NCBI RefSeq assembly: GCF_018129385.1
Contig: NZ_JAFCLN010000016.1
Location: forward strand, 1-64,000
DNA: 64,000 nucleotides
Direction of reading: 5' to 3'
DNA from: Bradyrhizobium lablabi
GTDB lineage: Bacteria > Pseudomonadota > Alphaproteobacteria > Rhizobiales > Xanthobacteraceae
Of this stretch, positions 50,695 through 60,438 are shown piece after piece; within the stretch, counting starts at the first letter, position 1; every line of letters begins with the position of its first letter. A program made the position numbers and the translations under genes. The notes under the pieces are model-generated. The model did no database searches. It was not told where the DNA came from and saw nothing but the letters and a program-made list of their open reading frames with translations.

Positions 50695-51207
50695 TCACCG
50701 GGACCTACCCGCGATCGAAGGAACTCCATCGATCCAGTCCTGGCGCTGGGGAGCGAAGAAATCGATATCGACCGTGTCTTCCGTGCAAACGAATTCATGC
50801 GGCGTGTTCGGTGGAATGACCATAACCGTGCCCGCCGTCATGATGAACTTCTTGCCCTGCGAGGTAACCTCGCACCGCCCTTCGGTAATCCAGGTGATCT
50901 GCTCGCTGGCGTGATGGTGCAGGGGGAAGACGCCGCCCTTCTTCACCGTCCATTTCACGAATGTCGACTGCGCGCCGACCAGATACTGCCGTTGCACCAG
51001 CGGAGATATCTGCTCGACCGGTTGTTGGTCGAGCACATACAGATCCGGCAGGCGGGACGAATGGCTGCTGACGCCGGGTTGGATGCCCTTGCCCGGCGCA
51101 TCGGTCACGACAGGCGCTGCCGACAGCGAGGGTGCAGCTCGTTCCTGGGCCATCGCCGACACGGAGTTCGAAAGCAGCAAGGCAACAGCCGCGAGGCAAA
51201 ACCGCAT
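50695..51207 (-). CDS. Secreted cupin-domain protein
   Basis: The 170-residue protein from ATG 51207 has a signal peptide (FCLAAVALLLSNSVSAMA) and a single cupin domain with PLHHHASEQITWITEGRCEV and the second motif VIPPNTPHEF. The metal-ligand His cluster is complete. Periplasmic cupins of this type are uncharacterised; a dioxygenase or isomerase role is possible. It probably shares an operon with the GlcG-like and SMP-30-like genes downstream. Confidence 0.83.
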   Translation of the reverse strand: MRFCLAAVALLLSNSVSAMAQERAAPSLSAAPVVTDAPGKGIQPGVSSHSSRLPDLYVLDQQPVEQISPLVQRQYLVGAQSTFVKWTVKKGGVFPLHHHASEQITWITEGRCEVTSQGKKFIMTAGTVMVIPPNTPHEFVCTEDTVDIDFFAPQRQDWIDGVPSIAGRSR

Positions 51208-51262
51208 ACGGTTTTTCCATGAATGATGATCGATGGTGGATGAGATCGGCCAGAACATGAAT

Positions 51263-52276
51263 TCAAAATCCCGAGAGAACCATTTTACCAATGCTTCGAT
51301 GGCTTTCGAGCAGCGCGTGCACACGCTTAAGATCGCAGGCATTGATTGGCCCGGCCTCTTCCGTGAGCGTTGTGCGTAGCAGCCCGGCGTCGACAAGAGC
51401 CGCAACCTCATTGAGCAGATTGTGCTGCATGATCATGTCGCGTGTCTGGTACAGAGTGGGCGTGAACATCAGCTCCCAGTGCACCGACACGCTCTTGCGT
51501 TTGAGGCTGACGATATCGAGAACGCCGGGGTCGTCGATCAGCGCCAGCCGGCCGCGCGGTGCGATGGCTTCCACGATGGCCGGCAGGTGCTTGTCGGTCG
51601 CCGTAAGGCCTGCAACATATTGAACCTGATCGATGCCGATCTGCTTCAATCCCTGATCGAGGGGATGATGGTGATTGACGACGTAATGGGCGCCCATCGT
51701 GCGGCACCACGCCTCGGTTTCCGGGCGCGACGCGGTCGCGATGATCGTCAGGCCCGTCAGCCGCCTGGCAAGTTGGGTCAGGATAGACCCGACACCGCCA
51801 GCGCCATTGATGATCAGCAGCGCACCGGCCTGGCTCTTCACTCCATAGGGAATGGCAAGACGCTCAAACAGCAGTTCCCATGCCGCGATCGAGGTCAGCG
51901 GGAGCGCTGCCGCTTCACCGAAGCTCAATGTCTTCGGCTTGTGGCCGACAACGCGTTCGTCGACCAGATGAAGCTCGCTGTTGCTACCCGGCCGATCCAT
52001 CGCGCCGGCGTAGAACACCTCATCTCCCGGCTCGAAGAGCGTTACGTCCGAGCCGACGGAGTCGACGACGCCGGCAGCGTCGAAACCGAGAATCCGCACC
52101 TCGCCGTTGCGCGGCGACACTCTCGCCCTCATCTGCACGTCCGCGGGATTGACCGAGACCGCCTTGACGGCGACGCGCAGGTCGCGCGCGCCGGGCCGCG
52201 GGACCGGCAGCTCCAGATCGACAAGAGAGTCATCCGCCGAAACAGGACCCGCCACGCGATAGCCAACTGCCTTCAT
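51263..52276 (-). CDS. Zinc-independent medium-chain reductase (quinone oxidoreductase/ZADH type)
   Basis: A 337-residue NAD(P)H-dependent enzyme from ATG 52276 with AGAGGA 8 bp upstream. It has the GroES-like N-terminal domain (VNPADVQMRARVSP, ILGFDAAGVV) and the nucleotide motif INGAGGVGSILTQLA. The catalytic zinc ligands of alcohol dehydrogenases are not evident, pointing to an enone or quinone reductase. It is divergent from the second LysR gene. Confidence 0.9.
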   Translation of the reverse strand: MKAVGYRVAGPVSADDSLVDLELPVPRPGARDLRVAVKAVSVNPADVQMRARVSPRNGEVRILGFDAAGVVDSVGSDVTLFEPGDEVFYAGAMDRPGSNSELHLVDERVVGHKPKTLSFGEAAALPLTSIAAWELLFERLAIPYGVKSQAGALLIINGAGGVGSILTQLARRLTGLTIIATASRPETEAWCRTMGAHYVVNHHHPLDQGLKQIGIDQVQYVAGLTATDKHLPAIVEAIAPRGRLALIDDPGVLDIVSLKRKSVSVHWELMFTPTLYQTRDMIMQHNLLNEVAALVDAGLLRTTLTEEAGPINACDLKRVHALLESHRSIGKMVLSGF

Positions 52277-52500
52277 TGCAGGTTCCTCTTGAGGTCTCTC
52301 ACGTCCGTATCGCGCGGCAATGTGGGATCTCTCTCGATCTCTATCAAACGCGAACACCTATCGCCGCGCAGCTGAGAAACGCCTCGGTCAACCACCATCC
52401 GCAGGGGCCGCAATTTCCTTGACGCGATCTATGCCCGCTTGGCGCTGAGAAGAAAAACGCATAGTTTGAATGGGTCCAGTAGCAAACCTAATGGTGAAAT

Positions 52501-53415
52501 GTGCGCGACCTCGATCTTGATTTGCTGCGCGCCTTTGTTGCGGTCGCTGATGCCGGGAGCTTCACCGCGGCAGCCGACATGGTCAGCCGCTCACAATCTG
52601 CGGTAAGTCAGAAGATCCGGAGGCTCGAGGACCTCGTTGGATATCCCCTCTTTGACCGGACCAGCCGAGCGCTGGCGCTGACGGGCGCAGGAGGCCAATT
52701 GCTGATCGGAGCGCGGCGACTGCTCGACTTGAATGACGACGTCATACGTTCGCTTCGGGCCCCGCAGGCGACAGGCCGGCTGCGGGTAGGAATCTGCGAG
52801 GATTTCGTTCCGCTACAGCTCTCCAGACTGCTTGCACGTTTTCTCCGGCTGCACCCGGGTGTCCAACTTGACATAAACACGAGCCTGACCCACGGCCTGC
52901 TTCGGGAGTTTGAAGCAGGGAATCTGGACCTCGTTATCGCGACGCGAGAATTCAAGGAGCGCGGCCGCGTCATATGGCGTGAGCCGATGGTATGGTTTGC
53001 CGCCTCCGACTTCCGGCTCGATCTGGACCGGCCGTTGCCACTTGTTCTTCTCCAGCCGCCTTGTAGTTATCGGGAGCTCATGTTCACGACACTCGATGCA
53101 GCGCGGCAGGCATGGGTGACAGCATGCACCGTGAGCAGCCTTACGGGTGTTCAGTCCGCGGTTGCCGGCGGACTAGGTATCACACTGTTGGGTCGCTCCT
53201 TCGTTCAGGAAGGAATGCAGATCATCGATGTGCCGAAACACTGGCCACCTTTACCGATGACGGAGATCGTCGTGCTCGGGGATGACACAGCCGAAAAATC
53301 CCTCGTTCAGCCTTTGCTGGAATTCCTTGTAGAGGGCATGCGTATGCCCTCGGCAATCGAAGACGAACGTAATCAGATTGCCCGGAAAACGTCGGGTAAA
53401 GTCGCCCCTATTTGA
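52501..53415 (+). CDS. LysR-family transcriptional regulator 2
   Basis: A 304-residue regulator starting with GTG at 52501 (MRDLDLDLLRAFVAVADAGS after initiation). The helix-turn-helix has VSRSQSAVSQKIRRLEDLVG, followed by the effector-binding domain. It is divergent from the reductase gene and converges on the YeiH-family gene with an 8-bp overlap of their 3' ends. Either neighbour could be its target. Confidence 0.92.
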   Translation: MRDLDLDLLRAFVAVADAGSFTAAADMVSRSQSAVSQKIRRLEDLVGYPLFDRTSRALALTGAGGQLLIGARRLLDLNDDVIRSLRAPQATGRLRVGICEDFVPLQLSRLLARFLRLHPGVQLDINTSLTHGLLREFEAGNLDLVIATREFKERGRVIWREPMVWFAASDFRLDLDRPLPLVLLQPPCSYRELMFTTLDAARQAWVTACTVSSLTGVQSAVAGGLGITLLGRSFVQEGMQIIDVPKHWPPLPMTEIVVLGDDTAEKSLVQPLLEFLVEGMRMPSAIEDERNQIARKTSGKVAPI

Positions 53416-54478
53416 AGAAAAAGAAAGCCAACCCGGAGCTGATGGTGAGCAACAGCAACAGCGACAGCGTCACCGCGGCAGTCACCCTGCCCCCAACGTT
53501 GGCAAGAACACGAACGTCCACACCGAGCCCGAGGGCGGCCATCGAGATGACTGTTAGAAAGCTCGTAATGCTCGTCAACGGGCCGATCACCATGGCCGGC
53601 ACGACGTTGAATGATCGCAGAGCCGCGAGCGCAAGGAAGCCAGAGATGAACCACGGCACGAGGCGGAAAAAGCTGATACTGGCCTGCCCCTCTGCCCCGC
53701 CGTGCCGGCGCGCGGCGAACAGCGAGAGCCCGATCGCGACTGGCCCCAGCATCAGTACGCGCACCAGCTTTACAAGCGTACCGATCTGCGTGCTGACCAG
53801 CCCCGCAGGCACGGTGGCGGCCAGGACTTGCGGCACGGCATACACGGTGAGCCCCGCCAGAATGCCATATTGCGTCGCCGACAATTGCAGGAGCGGGATC
53901 AGGAGCGGAAGCCCAAGCACCATGATCACGCCAAGGATCGCGGTGAACGAGATCGAGGAGGCAATCTCGTCGTGATCGGCGCCGATGATCGGCGCCACGG
54001 TCGCAATAGCTGAATTGCCACAGATGGAATTGCCGCAGGCAATCAGGATCGACAACCTGGTCGACAGGCCGAGCATGCGGCTGATGCCAAAACTAAAACC
54101 CAGGGCGGCCACGACGACCACGGCAATCGTGGCGAGCAGTGCGGCGCCGGACGCGGCAATCACGGCAAAACTGACAGAGGCTCCGAGCAGCATCACCGCG
54201 ACCTCAAGCAGTTGCTTGGCGCTGAAGGCGATGCCGGCTTGCCAGCGCTCGGGCGGCTTCCAGAAGCTCCGCACGGTCATGCCGAGCAGGATGGCGAGGA
54301 CCAGCGCCTCGACGTACGGGTGCGCGAACAGAAACCGTTCCGCCGCTTCGAGAGCGGCCGACAGACCAGCCACGCCGACACAAAGGAGGATGCCGGGAAT
54401 GAGCGCCGAGACGCGGCCGGCGCGGCGGGTTTGACGATCGCCGACGCGCGCTTGGCGATCTTGAGGCGCTTTTTTCAT
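53408..54478 (-). CDS. YeiH/UPF0324-family membrane protein (putative sulfate/sulfite exporter family)
   Basis: The 356-residue protein has about ten hydrophobic segments and the family landmark IACGNSICGNSAIATVAPII. The YeiH family has been linked to sulfite tolerance and export of sulfur anions in other bacteria. An Arg/Lys-rich N-terminal tail precedes the first segment. It lies upstream of the peptide-type ABC genes and an SsuD-like monooxygenase on the same strand, which fits sulfite release from an organosulfur compound (inference). Confidence 0.87.
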   Translation of the reverse strand: MKKAPQDRQARVGDRQTRRAGRVSALIPGILLCVGVAGLSAALEAAERFLFAHPYVEALVLAILLGMTVRSFWKPPERWQAGIAFSAKQLLEVAVMLLGASVSFAVIAASGAALLATIAVVVVAALGFSFGISRMLGLSTRLSILIACGNSICGNSAIATVAPIIGADHDEIASSISFTAILGVIMVLGLPLLIPLLQLSATQYGILAGLTVYAVPQVLAATVPAGLVSTQIGTLVKLVRVLMLGPVAIGLSLFAARRHGGAEGQASISFFRLVPWFISGFLALAALRSFNVVPAMVIGPLTSITSFLTVISMAALGLGVDVRVLANVGGRVTAAVTLSLLLLLTISSGLAFFFFK

Positions 54479-54514
54479 GAACGGAACTGAGTCACCGCGC
54501 TGGGCTGAATGACA

Positions 54515-56065
54515 TCATTTCCAATGGATCGTGCGCAGATCATAGAACGCGTAGCCTTGTTGAGGCACCCATTCGATCTGGCTGTCCATCGCAAAAACGG
54601 AGAACAGCTCCGAAATCAAAACGGCATGCCCGTCATCGCGCATGATCCGCGCGATCTTGCGGAACAGCTTGTCGCGCTCGGCGGGATTCTCAACCGAGTT
54701 CGTCTGGTCGATCAGCGCATCGACTTCGGGATTACTGTAGTCTGACCAGGTACCCTTCCTGGCTGCGGTGCCGAAGATCGCAGTGATCGGATCATAGATC
54801 GCGTTCGAGTACTGCATGACGGTCATCGGCCCGGACGCGTGCGTATTGTTAAGCCGATTCCACGCCGGATATTCCAGTATCCTGGTCTTCGCGCGCACGC
54901 CAACGGCCTGCCAGTAGCCGGCGACCGCATCGGTGACATCCTTCGGGTAGGAGTTCGGGCTCAGAAGGTCGGTTTCGAAACCGCGCGGATAGCCCGCATC
55001 GGCAAGAAGCTTTCGCGCCAGCTTCGGATCGTATGGGTACGGCTTCAGATCCGGATCGACGCCCACCGGATAGTAGGCCGAGATGAAGGACGTCAGAGGT
55101 TTGCCGATGCCATGCTGCACATGCCTGATGATGGCGTCGACATCGATCGCGTAGTTCAATGCAAGGCGCACTCGCTTGTCGGCGAGCGGCGTGTTCGGCA
55201 CGTTCGAATAGAGACGAACGTGCAGCGGGCTCCCCGCCGGGACGAGGACCACCGAGAGGCCGGCCGTGCTCTTGATCTGCTTCACATCGCTCGGTGCGAT
55301 CATATCGGCCACATCGACCTCGCCGGTGCGCAGCGCGTTCAGCCGGCTCGATGCGTCAGGGATGTACCGAAAAACCAGATGCTTGATCGCCGGCTTGGCG
55401 CCGTAATACGCGTCGTGGCGCTCGAGTTCGAGGGACTGTCCGATCTTGTGCGAGACAAGCTTGTAGGGACCGGCGCCGACAGGCGCCCTGGCGAAAGCCT
55501 CGACCGACGGCAGCGACTCCACATACGCCTTCGGCACCAGAGCCACGAACGCCGCCACCTTGTTCAGGAAGACAACGTCGCGTTCCCTCAGCTTGACGCT
55601 GACGGTCGCGGGATCGATCACATCGACCCGGTCGACCAAATCGGCAAAATAAGGCCGGCGCGTACTCTTGGTTGCCGGGTCCAGGATTCTCTCGAAGGAG
55701 AATTTCACGTCTTCGGCGGTCAGTTTGGCGCCGTTGTGAAAGACGACGTCCTGACGAATGGTGAACCTGTAGTCGAGACCGTCGGCGGAAACCTTCACAT
55801 CGCTCGCGACCTGAGGGATCAGTTTGCCCTGCTTGTCGAACGTGTAGAGATTGTCGAACATCTGCCAGGCATAACGATCGGAATTTCCGGTATTGTCGAC
55901 CTGCGCATCGAGCATCGCGATATCGCGGCCGATAGCGATGACAATCGTATCCTTGTCGACCGCCGGTTTCCCGCTAATCGCCATGGACGGCGCACCGCCG
56001 AGCAGAACACCGAAAAAAGCAAGAGCAGCGATCGCGACGCGCGATCCACGTTTATTCACCCGCAT
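54515..56065 (-). CDS. ABC substrate-binding protein (DppA/OppA family), receptor A
   Basis: A 516-residue SBP_bac_5 receptor with a signal peptide (VAIAALAFFGVLLGGAPSMA) and family motifs such as DVKFSFERILDPATKS and RVRLALNYAIDVDAIIRH. A GGGAGGA ribosome binding site precedes the ATG. It is a paralogue of receptor B at 62277, sharing for example the end motif YDLRTIxWK. No permease adjoins it, so it probably uses the Dpp/Opp-type system at 58475-62253. Confidence 0.9.
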   Translation of the reverse strand: MRVNKRGSRVAIAALAFFGVLLGGAPSMAISGKPAVDKDTIVIAIGRDIAMLDAQVDNTGNSDRYAWQMFDNLYTFDKQGKLIPQVASDVKVSADGLDYRFTIRQDVVFHNGAKLTAEDVKFSFERILDPATKSTRRPYFADLVDRVDVIDPATVSVKLRERDVVFLNKVAAFVALVPKAYVESLPSVEAFARAPVGAGPYKLVSHKIGQSLELERHDAYYGAKPAIKHLVFRYIPDASSRLNALRTGEVDVADMIAPSDVKQIKSTAGLSVVLVPAGSPLHVRLYSNVPNTPLADKRVRLALNYAIDVDAIIRHVQHGIGKPLTSFISAYYPVGVDPDLKPYPYDPKLARKLLADAGYPRGFETDLLSPNSYPKDVTDAVAGYWQAVGVRAKTRILEYPAWNRLNNTHASGPMTVMQYSNAIYDPITAIFGTAARKGTWSDYSNPEVDALIDQTNSVENPAERDKLFRKIARIMRDDGHAVLISELFSVFAMDSQIEWVPQQGYAFYDLRTIHWK

Positions 56066-56116
56066 CGTCGTTCCTCCCGATATTGTCGCTGGTTGAATTC
56101 TCGGCCGGCAAAATGA

Positions 56117-57175
56117 TTATGCGTTCTTCTCCCGCAGCAGCGGCAACACCATGCGGCCAAAGCGCTCCGCCTCCTCGTCGTGGAGATAGCCCGACAGACA
56201 GAAGGAATGGCAGCCGATGTCGATGAACTTCTGGAGCGTGTCGGCGCACTGGCGGGGATCGCCAACGATTGTGATGCCCGCGCCGGGACGCACTTTGGTG
56301 ATGCCGGTCCACAGATGGGGAATGATGAGGTCCTGGCTGGAAAGCTCCTGCATCCGGCGGTTGGCCACCGAATTCTGGAAACGCCCGGCGACATCCTTAC
56401 GGAAGTCGGCATCCGCGTGGCGAATGAGTTTGTCGGCAGCCTCCCATGCATCTTCCTCACGCTCGCGGCAGATGATTTGCAGGCGCATGCCGAAACCGAT
56501 CTCGTCAGCCCGCCCATATTTTTCCGCGAGCTTTCGAATCTGACTCATGTTCTCGGCCACCCGATCCGGATGATCGCCCCAGAAGAGATGAACGTCGGCG
56601 TGCTTGGCCGAGATCTCCCACGCCTCCTTCGAGCCGCCGCCCAGATAGAATTTCGGATGCGGCTTCTGATGGACCGGCGGAATGACCTGAACGCCCTTGA
56701 GCTTGTAGAACTTGCCGTCATAGTCGATCGGCGCGTCGGCCTTCCACAGGGCCTTAAGGATGCTGACTTCCTCATCCATCAACAGATAGCGGTCGTTTTT
56801 GCTGTAGGGCAGCCCGTCGGCGGCGTATTGCTCATCGCTCAGGCCGGCGATCAGATTGATGCAGATCCGTCCGCCGGTGAGCTGATCGAATGTCGAGATC
56901 ATCTTGGCCAGCAACACCGGATTGATGTAGCCGGGACGGGCCGCGATAAGCGGCTTTATCGATCTGGTTCGGGCCGCCATCATCGCGCCCGTGATCCAGG
57001 CTTCCCAGCAGTGGACGTTGACTGGAATCAGCAGGTACTCGAAACCAGCGCGCTCCGCACTGAGCGACACGCGGTCGAAAGCGTCGATCGATGGCGGTAC
57101 GGATGCGCCGGGATCTCCGTAGGCCGTCGTATCGCCTTGCGTGGGAATGAACCAGCCCAGTTCGAGTTTTCGCAT
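56117..57175 (-). CDS. FMN-dependent luciferase-like monooxygenase (SsuD-like)
   Basis: The 352-residue protein from ATG 57175 has a good AAGGGGG ribosome binding site. It follows alkanesulfonate monooxygenase SsuD closely in layout: GWFIPTQGD, LTGGRICINLIAG, YLGGGSKEAWEISAKHADVHLFWGD and the end SGYLHDEEAERFGRMVLPLL. SsuD-type enzymes use reduced FMN and oxygen to release sulfite from sulfonates. No flavin reductase gene is seen in the window. The related dimethylsulfone and nitrilotriacetate groups are alternatives. Confidence 0.87.
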   Translation of the reverse strand: MRKLELGWFIPTQGDTTAYGDPGASVPPSIDAFDRVSLSAERAGFEYLLIPVNVHCWEAWITGAMMAARTRSIKPLIAARPGYINPVLLAKMISTFDQLTGGRICINLIAGLSDEQYAADGLPYSKNDRYLLMDEEVSILKALWKADAPIDYDGKFYKLKGVQVIPPVHQKPHPKFYLGGGSKEAWEISAKHADVHLFWGDHPDRVAENMSQIRKLAEKYGRADEIGFGMRLQIICREREEDAWEAADKLIRHADADFRKDVAGRFQNSVANRRMQELSSQDLIIPHLWTGITKVRPGAGITIVGDPRQCADTLQKFIDIGCHSFCLSGYLHDEEAERFGRMVLPLLREKNA

Positions 57176-57288
57176 CGCAAGCCCCCTTCTTTTGACCACT
57201 CGGTGAATCCGCTCGGTCGTCGCGGCACCGAGGCCACTACCCGCGGCGGATGTTGCGGAGGCGGCGTCATCCGCCTCCGCTGTGCGCA

Positions 57289-58461
57289 TCAACGTTGCAG
57301 GGTCGAATCGAAGCTTTCTCCCAGCTCCGACTGCCCGATGATCTGCGCCGTCCGGTCATGGCCGGCATGCAGCACGTGGGTTTCGAGATCGCGCAGGTAA
57401 CGGCTGAGCGGGAACTCGTCGAACAGAGCGGTCGATCCGGCTGCGTGGATAATCTTGTGGGAGAGTTCGAAGGCGACATGCGCGATCGTCGACTTGGCCG
57501 CCATGGATGCGAGCTCCGCCTCAACGACGGATTTCGTTTTCCAGCACGTGATGGCGTGATGAAAGATCGCCCGTGCCGCCTCGAGTTGGATCTTCATTTC
57601 GCCGGTTCGCATCTGGATGATGCCGTCCCGGCCGCGGCCGCGCTTGCGAACGTAATCGAGGTACCAGTCGTACATGCCCTCGGTCGCGCCAAGATAGGTA
57701 GCCGCGAATCCGAGGTGGAATTTTCCCTGCCAGCGCTGGCGCGGATACGCACCCGGCTCGCCGAGGAGTTGGTCTTCCGTCACGAATACGTTGTCGAGCG
57801 TGATGATCGAGGACGGAGTAGCCCGCATTCCATTCGGCCGATACCAGGTGTGATCCATCGAGACGCCCTTCATGCCGGGCTCGATGATGATCATCTGGTG
57901 ATTCTGGTTGTAATCCTCGGCGCCTTCGAGGGCGACGAAGATGATTGCGAAGCCCATCGTCGGCGCATTGGTGGCGTAGTTCTTCTCGCCGTTGACGACC
58001 CATCCGCCATCGACCTTCCTGGCGGTGGTATTCATCATATACATGTGCTTGCGCTTGGCTTCGCTGCCGACGAACGAACCAAGGAACGAGCGCTTGCGCA
58101 TCGGCTCGAGATAACGCTCTTTCTGGTCCTTGGTGCCGATCGCCTCCAGACACCAGGCGGTGTGATTGGTCACCTGGACGCAATGTGCGGTGCCGGGGCA
58201 GCCCTGCGCAATGGTGCGCTGGGCCTGAAGATAGGTCGCCGGATCATCCGTATCGAGATTGCTGCCGCGACCGCCGAGTTCCTTTGACAGCGTGGTGCGC
58301 AGCCAACCGGCCCGGTGAAGCTCCTCGATGTTCTCGACCGGCATGTCGCAATTGGCGTCGTAGCCGCGCCCGCGCTCGCGAAACCTGGTGATCGCGAGTT
58401 CGCGCAGCGCCTTCATCTCTGCGGTATGCAGCGCTGCCTCCGGATCAAGCGGGCGTTCCAT
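57289..58461 (-). CDS. Acyl-CoA dehydrogenase-fold flavoprotein (possible DszC/SfnB-type monooxygenase)
   Basis: A 390-residue protein from ATG 58461 with AAAGGA 9 bp upstream. It has the acyl-CoA dehydrogenase fold: ELGGRGSNLDT, GWVVNGEKNYATNA, HAAGSTALFDEFPLSRYLRD. The region of the usual catalytic Glu is altered (ALFDEFP), and no other fatty-acid genes are near, so a flavin monooxygenase of the DszC/SfnB/HpaB kind is a real alternative. It neighbours the SsuD-like gene 113 bp downstream. Confidence 0.8.
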   Translation of the reverse strand: MERPLDPEAALHTAEMKALRELAITRFRERGRGYDANCDMPVENIEELHRAGWLRTTLSKELGGRGSNLDTDDPATYLQAQRTIAQGCPGTAHCVQVTNHTAWCLEAIGTKDQKERYLEPMRKRSFLGSFVGSEAKRKHMYMMNTTARKVDGGWVVNGEKNYATNAPTMGFAIIFVALEGAEDYNQNHQMIIIEPGMKGVSMDHTWYRPNGMRATPSSIITLDNVFVTEDQLLGEPGAYPRQRWQGKFHLGFAATYLGATEGMYDWYLDYVRKRGRGRDGIIQMRTGEMKIQLEAARAIFHHAITCWKTKSVVEAELASMAAKSTIAHVAFELSHKIIHAAGSTALFDEFPLSRYLRDLETHVLHAGHDRTAQIIGQSELGESFDSTLQR

Positions 58462-58474
58462 TAGTCGATTCCTT

Positions 58475-59452
58475 TCAAGCATTATTGGTCTCCAAGCGAA
58501 TCGTTTCCGCGAAATGGCAGGCAACGAGGTGGTTGGGCTTCAGCTGGCGCAGGGATGGTGGCTCCTGGCGACAGCGGTCGCGGGCGAAGGGACAGCGGGT
58601 GTGGAAGACGCAGCCCGATGGCGGGGACAGAGGCGAAGGTATCTCCCCGGAAACCGGAGCCGCGTTGACGTCGGGCGAGGCGGAGGCGATCAGGGCCAGG
58701 CTGTAGGGATGCCGCGCGTCGGAGAGGATTGTCTCTTTCGATCCCACCTCGACGAAGCGTCCCAGATAGAGCACGCCAACCTGCGTGCTCATGAAGCCGA
58801 TGACGGCGAGATCGTGCGAGATCAGGAGATAGGTCAGACCGAGCCGATCCTGCAAGTCGCGAAGCAGGTTCAGGATCTGAGCCTGAATCGACACGTCGAG
58901 CGCCGAAACCGGCTCGTCCAGGACGAGGAGGCGCGGCTCGAGCGCAAGAGCACGCGCGATCGCAACGCGCTGGCGCTGCCCGCCCGACATCTCGTTCGGA
59001 TAGCGCTGCGCGGCGCTCGGCGGCAGGCCGACTGCGTCGAGAAGGTAGGCCACCCGCTCCGCCCGTGCCTTCGTGCTCGGATAGATGCGATGGATTCGAA
59101 GCGGCTCGTCGATGATGCGATCGACCCGCATGCGCGGACTGAGAGCGCTGTAGGGATCCTGGAGCACGGGCTGCAACAGACGCCGGAAGGCGAAACGTTC
59201 GGTCTTGTCGTGCCTGGCGATGTCACGCCCGTCGATGACGATCTCGCCCGATGTCGGCTCGTCGGCTCCCATGACCATCTTCGCGGTCGTGGTCTTGCCG
59301 GAGCCTGATTCTCCGACGAGGCCGAAGGTCGTTCCGGCGGGCACGTCGAAGGAAATCCCGGCAACGGCGTGCAGAAGCTCCGCCTTCTGCAACAGGCCGC
59401 GGGAGACCGGAAACGTCTTTCGCAAATCGCGGACCGAGAGGAAAGCGCTCAT
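58475..59452 (-). CDS. ABC transporter ATP-binding protein (OppF/DppF type)
   Basis: A 325-residue ATPase from ATG 59452, which overlaps the stop of the OppD-type gene (ATGA). It has Walker A GESGSGKTT, signature MSGGQRQRVAIARA and Walker B LLVLDEPVSALDVS, then the C-terminal Cys motif region CVFHTRCPFARDRC typical of Opp/Dpp ATPases, which can carry an iron-sulfur cluster. It is the last transporter gene of the operon. Confidence 0.93.
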   Translation of the reverse strand: MSAFLSVRDLRKTFPVSRGLLQKAELLHAVAGISFDVPAGTTFGLVGESGSGKTTTAKMVMGADEPTSGEIVIDGRDIARHDKTERFAFRRLLQPVLQDPYSALSPRMRVDRIIDEPLRIHRIYPSTKARAERVAYLLDAVGLPPSAAQRYPNEMSGGQRQRVAIARALALEPRLLVLDEPVSALDVSIQAQILNLLRDLQDRLGLTYLLISHDLAVIGFMSTQVGVLYLGRFVEVGSKETILSDARHPYSLALIASASPDVNAAPVSGEIPSPLSPPSGCVFHTRCPFARDRCRQEPPSLRQLKPNHLVACHFAETIRLETNNA

Positions 59453-60438
59453 CCGAGCACCTCGTCGGCGTACCAGCAGGCCGAGCGGCGTGTCTCGCCG
59501 CTCGTTGCCATCCAGTCGGGGTACTCTGTCCTGCACAAATCGGTCGCGCGCGGACAGCGAGGTGCGAACCTGCATCCGGGAGGAAGCGACGAAAGGGACG
59601 GAGGCTGGCCGGGGATGAGCGGAAGACGTTCTTCCTGGCTCCCGAGCTGCGGCAGCGCTCGCAGCAGCCCTTGCGTATAGGGGTGCGCCGGCCGGGCGAA
59701 GATTTCGGACACCGGCCCCTGCTCGACGATCCGACCCGCATACATGATCGCGACCTCGTCGCAGAAGCGCTGGACCGTGTGCAGATCGTGCGTGACGAGA
59801 ATGATCGCCATCCCGGTCCCGCGCTGGAGTTCGCGGAGCAGGGCGAGGATCTGCTGCTGCACCGTCACGTCGAGCGCCGTCGTCGGCTCGTCCGCGATCA
59901 GGAGCTTCGGTGCACAGGCGATGTTGAGCGCGATCGCGACGCGCTGGCGCATGCCACCCGAAAACTCGTGCGGATAGGAGCCGAGGCGCTTCTCCGCGGC
60001 CGGAATGTGTACGCGGGACAGGACGTCCACGACCTTCGGCCGTCGCAGGCGGCGCGAGCGGTCACCGAGGTGATATTTGAAGACCTCTCCAACCTGATCC
60101 TCGACATCGAGGAGCGGGTTGAGAGAGGTCATCGGATCCTGCACGATCATGCCTATCTTGCGGCCGCGAATGGCCTCCATTCCGGCCGGGCTCTTGGCCA
60201 GGAGATCCTCTCCCTCGAACAGCACCCGGCCGCCCGCGATACGCCCATTGCCGGGCAGAAGACGCATGATGGAAGAGCACGTCATGCTCTTGCCGGAGCC
60301 GGATTCGCCGACGAGGGCGAGCGTGCGGCCGGCCCGAACGGAGAAGCTCACATCGTCGACGGCGGTGACGATGCCGGATTCCGTGGCTAGCCAGGTGGTC
60401 AGATTCTCGACGCGGAGGAGATCGCTCATTCCTACCAT
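59449..60438 (-). CDS. ABC transporter ATP-binding protein (OppD/DppD type)
   Basis: This 329-residue ATPase has Walker A GESGSGKSM, signature FSGGMRQRVAIAL and Walker B LLIADEPTTALDVT, and the Opp/Dpp C-terminal Cys region CRFAPRCPRATDLC. ATG 60438 and ATG 60429 are both possible; the first overlaps the OppC-type stop by 7 bp. It pairs with the OppF-type ATPase. Confidence 0.93.
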   Translation of the reverse strand: MVGMSDLLRVENLTTWLATESGIVTAVDDVSFSVRAGRTLALVGESGSGKSMTCSSIMRLLPGNGRIAGGRVLFEGEDLLAKSPAGMEAIRGRKIGMIVQDPMTSLNPLLDVEDQVGEVFKYHLGDRSRRLRRPKVVDVLSRVHIPAAEKRLGSYPHEFSGGMRQRVAIALNIACAPKLLIADEPTTALDVTVQQQILALLRELQRGTGMAIILVTHDLHTVQRFCDEVAIMYAGRIVEQGPVSEIFARPAHPYTQGLLRALPQLGSQEERLPLIPGQPPSLSSLPPGCRFAPRCPRATDLCRTEYPDWMATSGETRRSACWYADEVLG

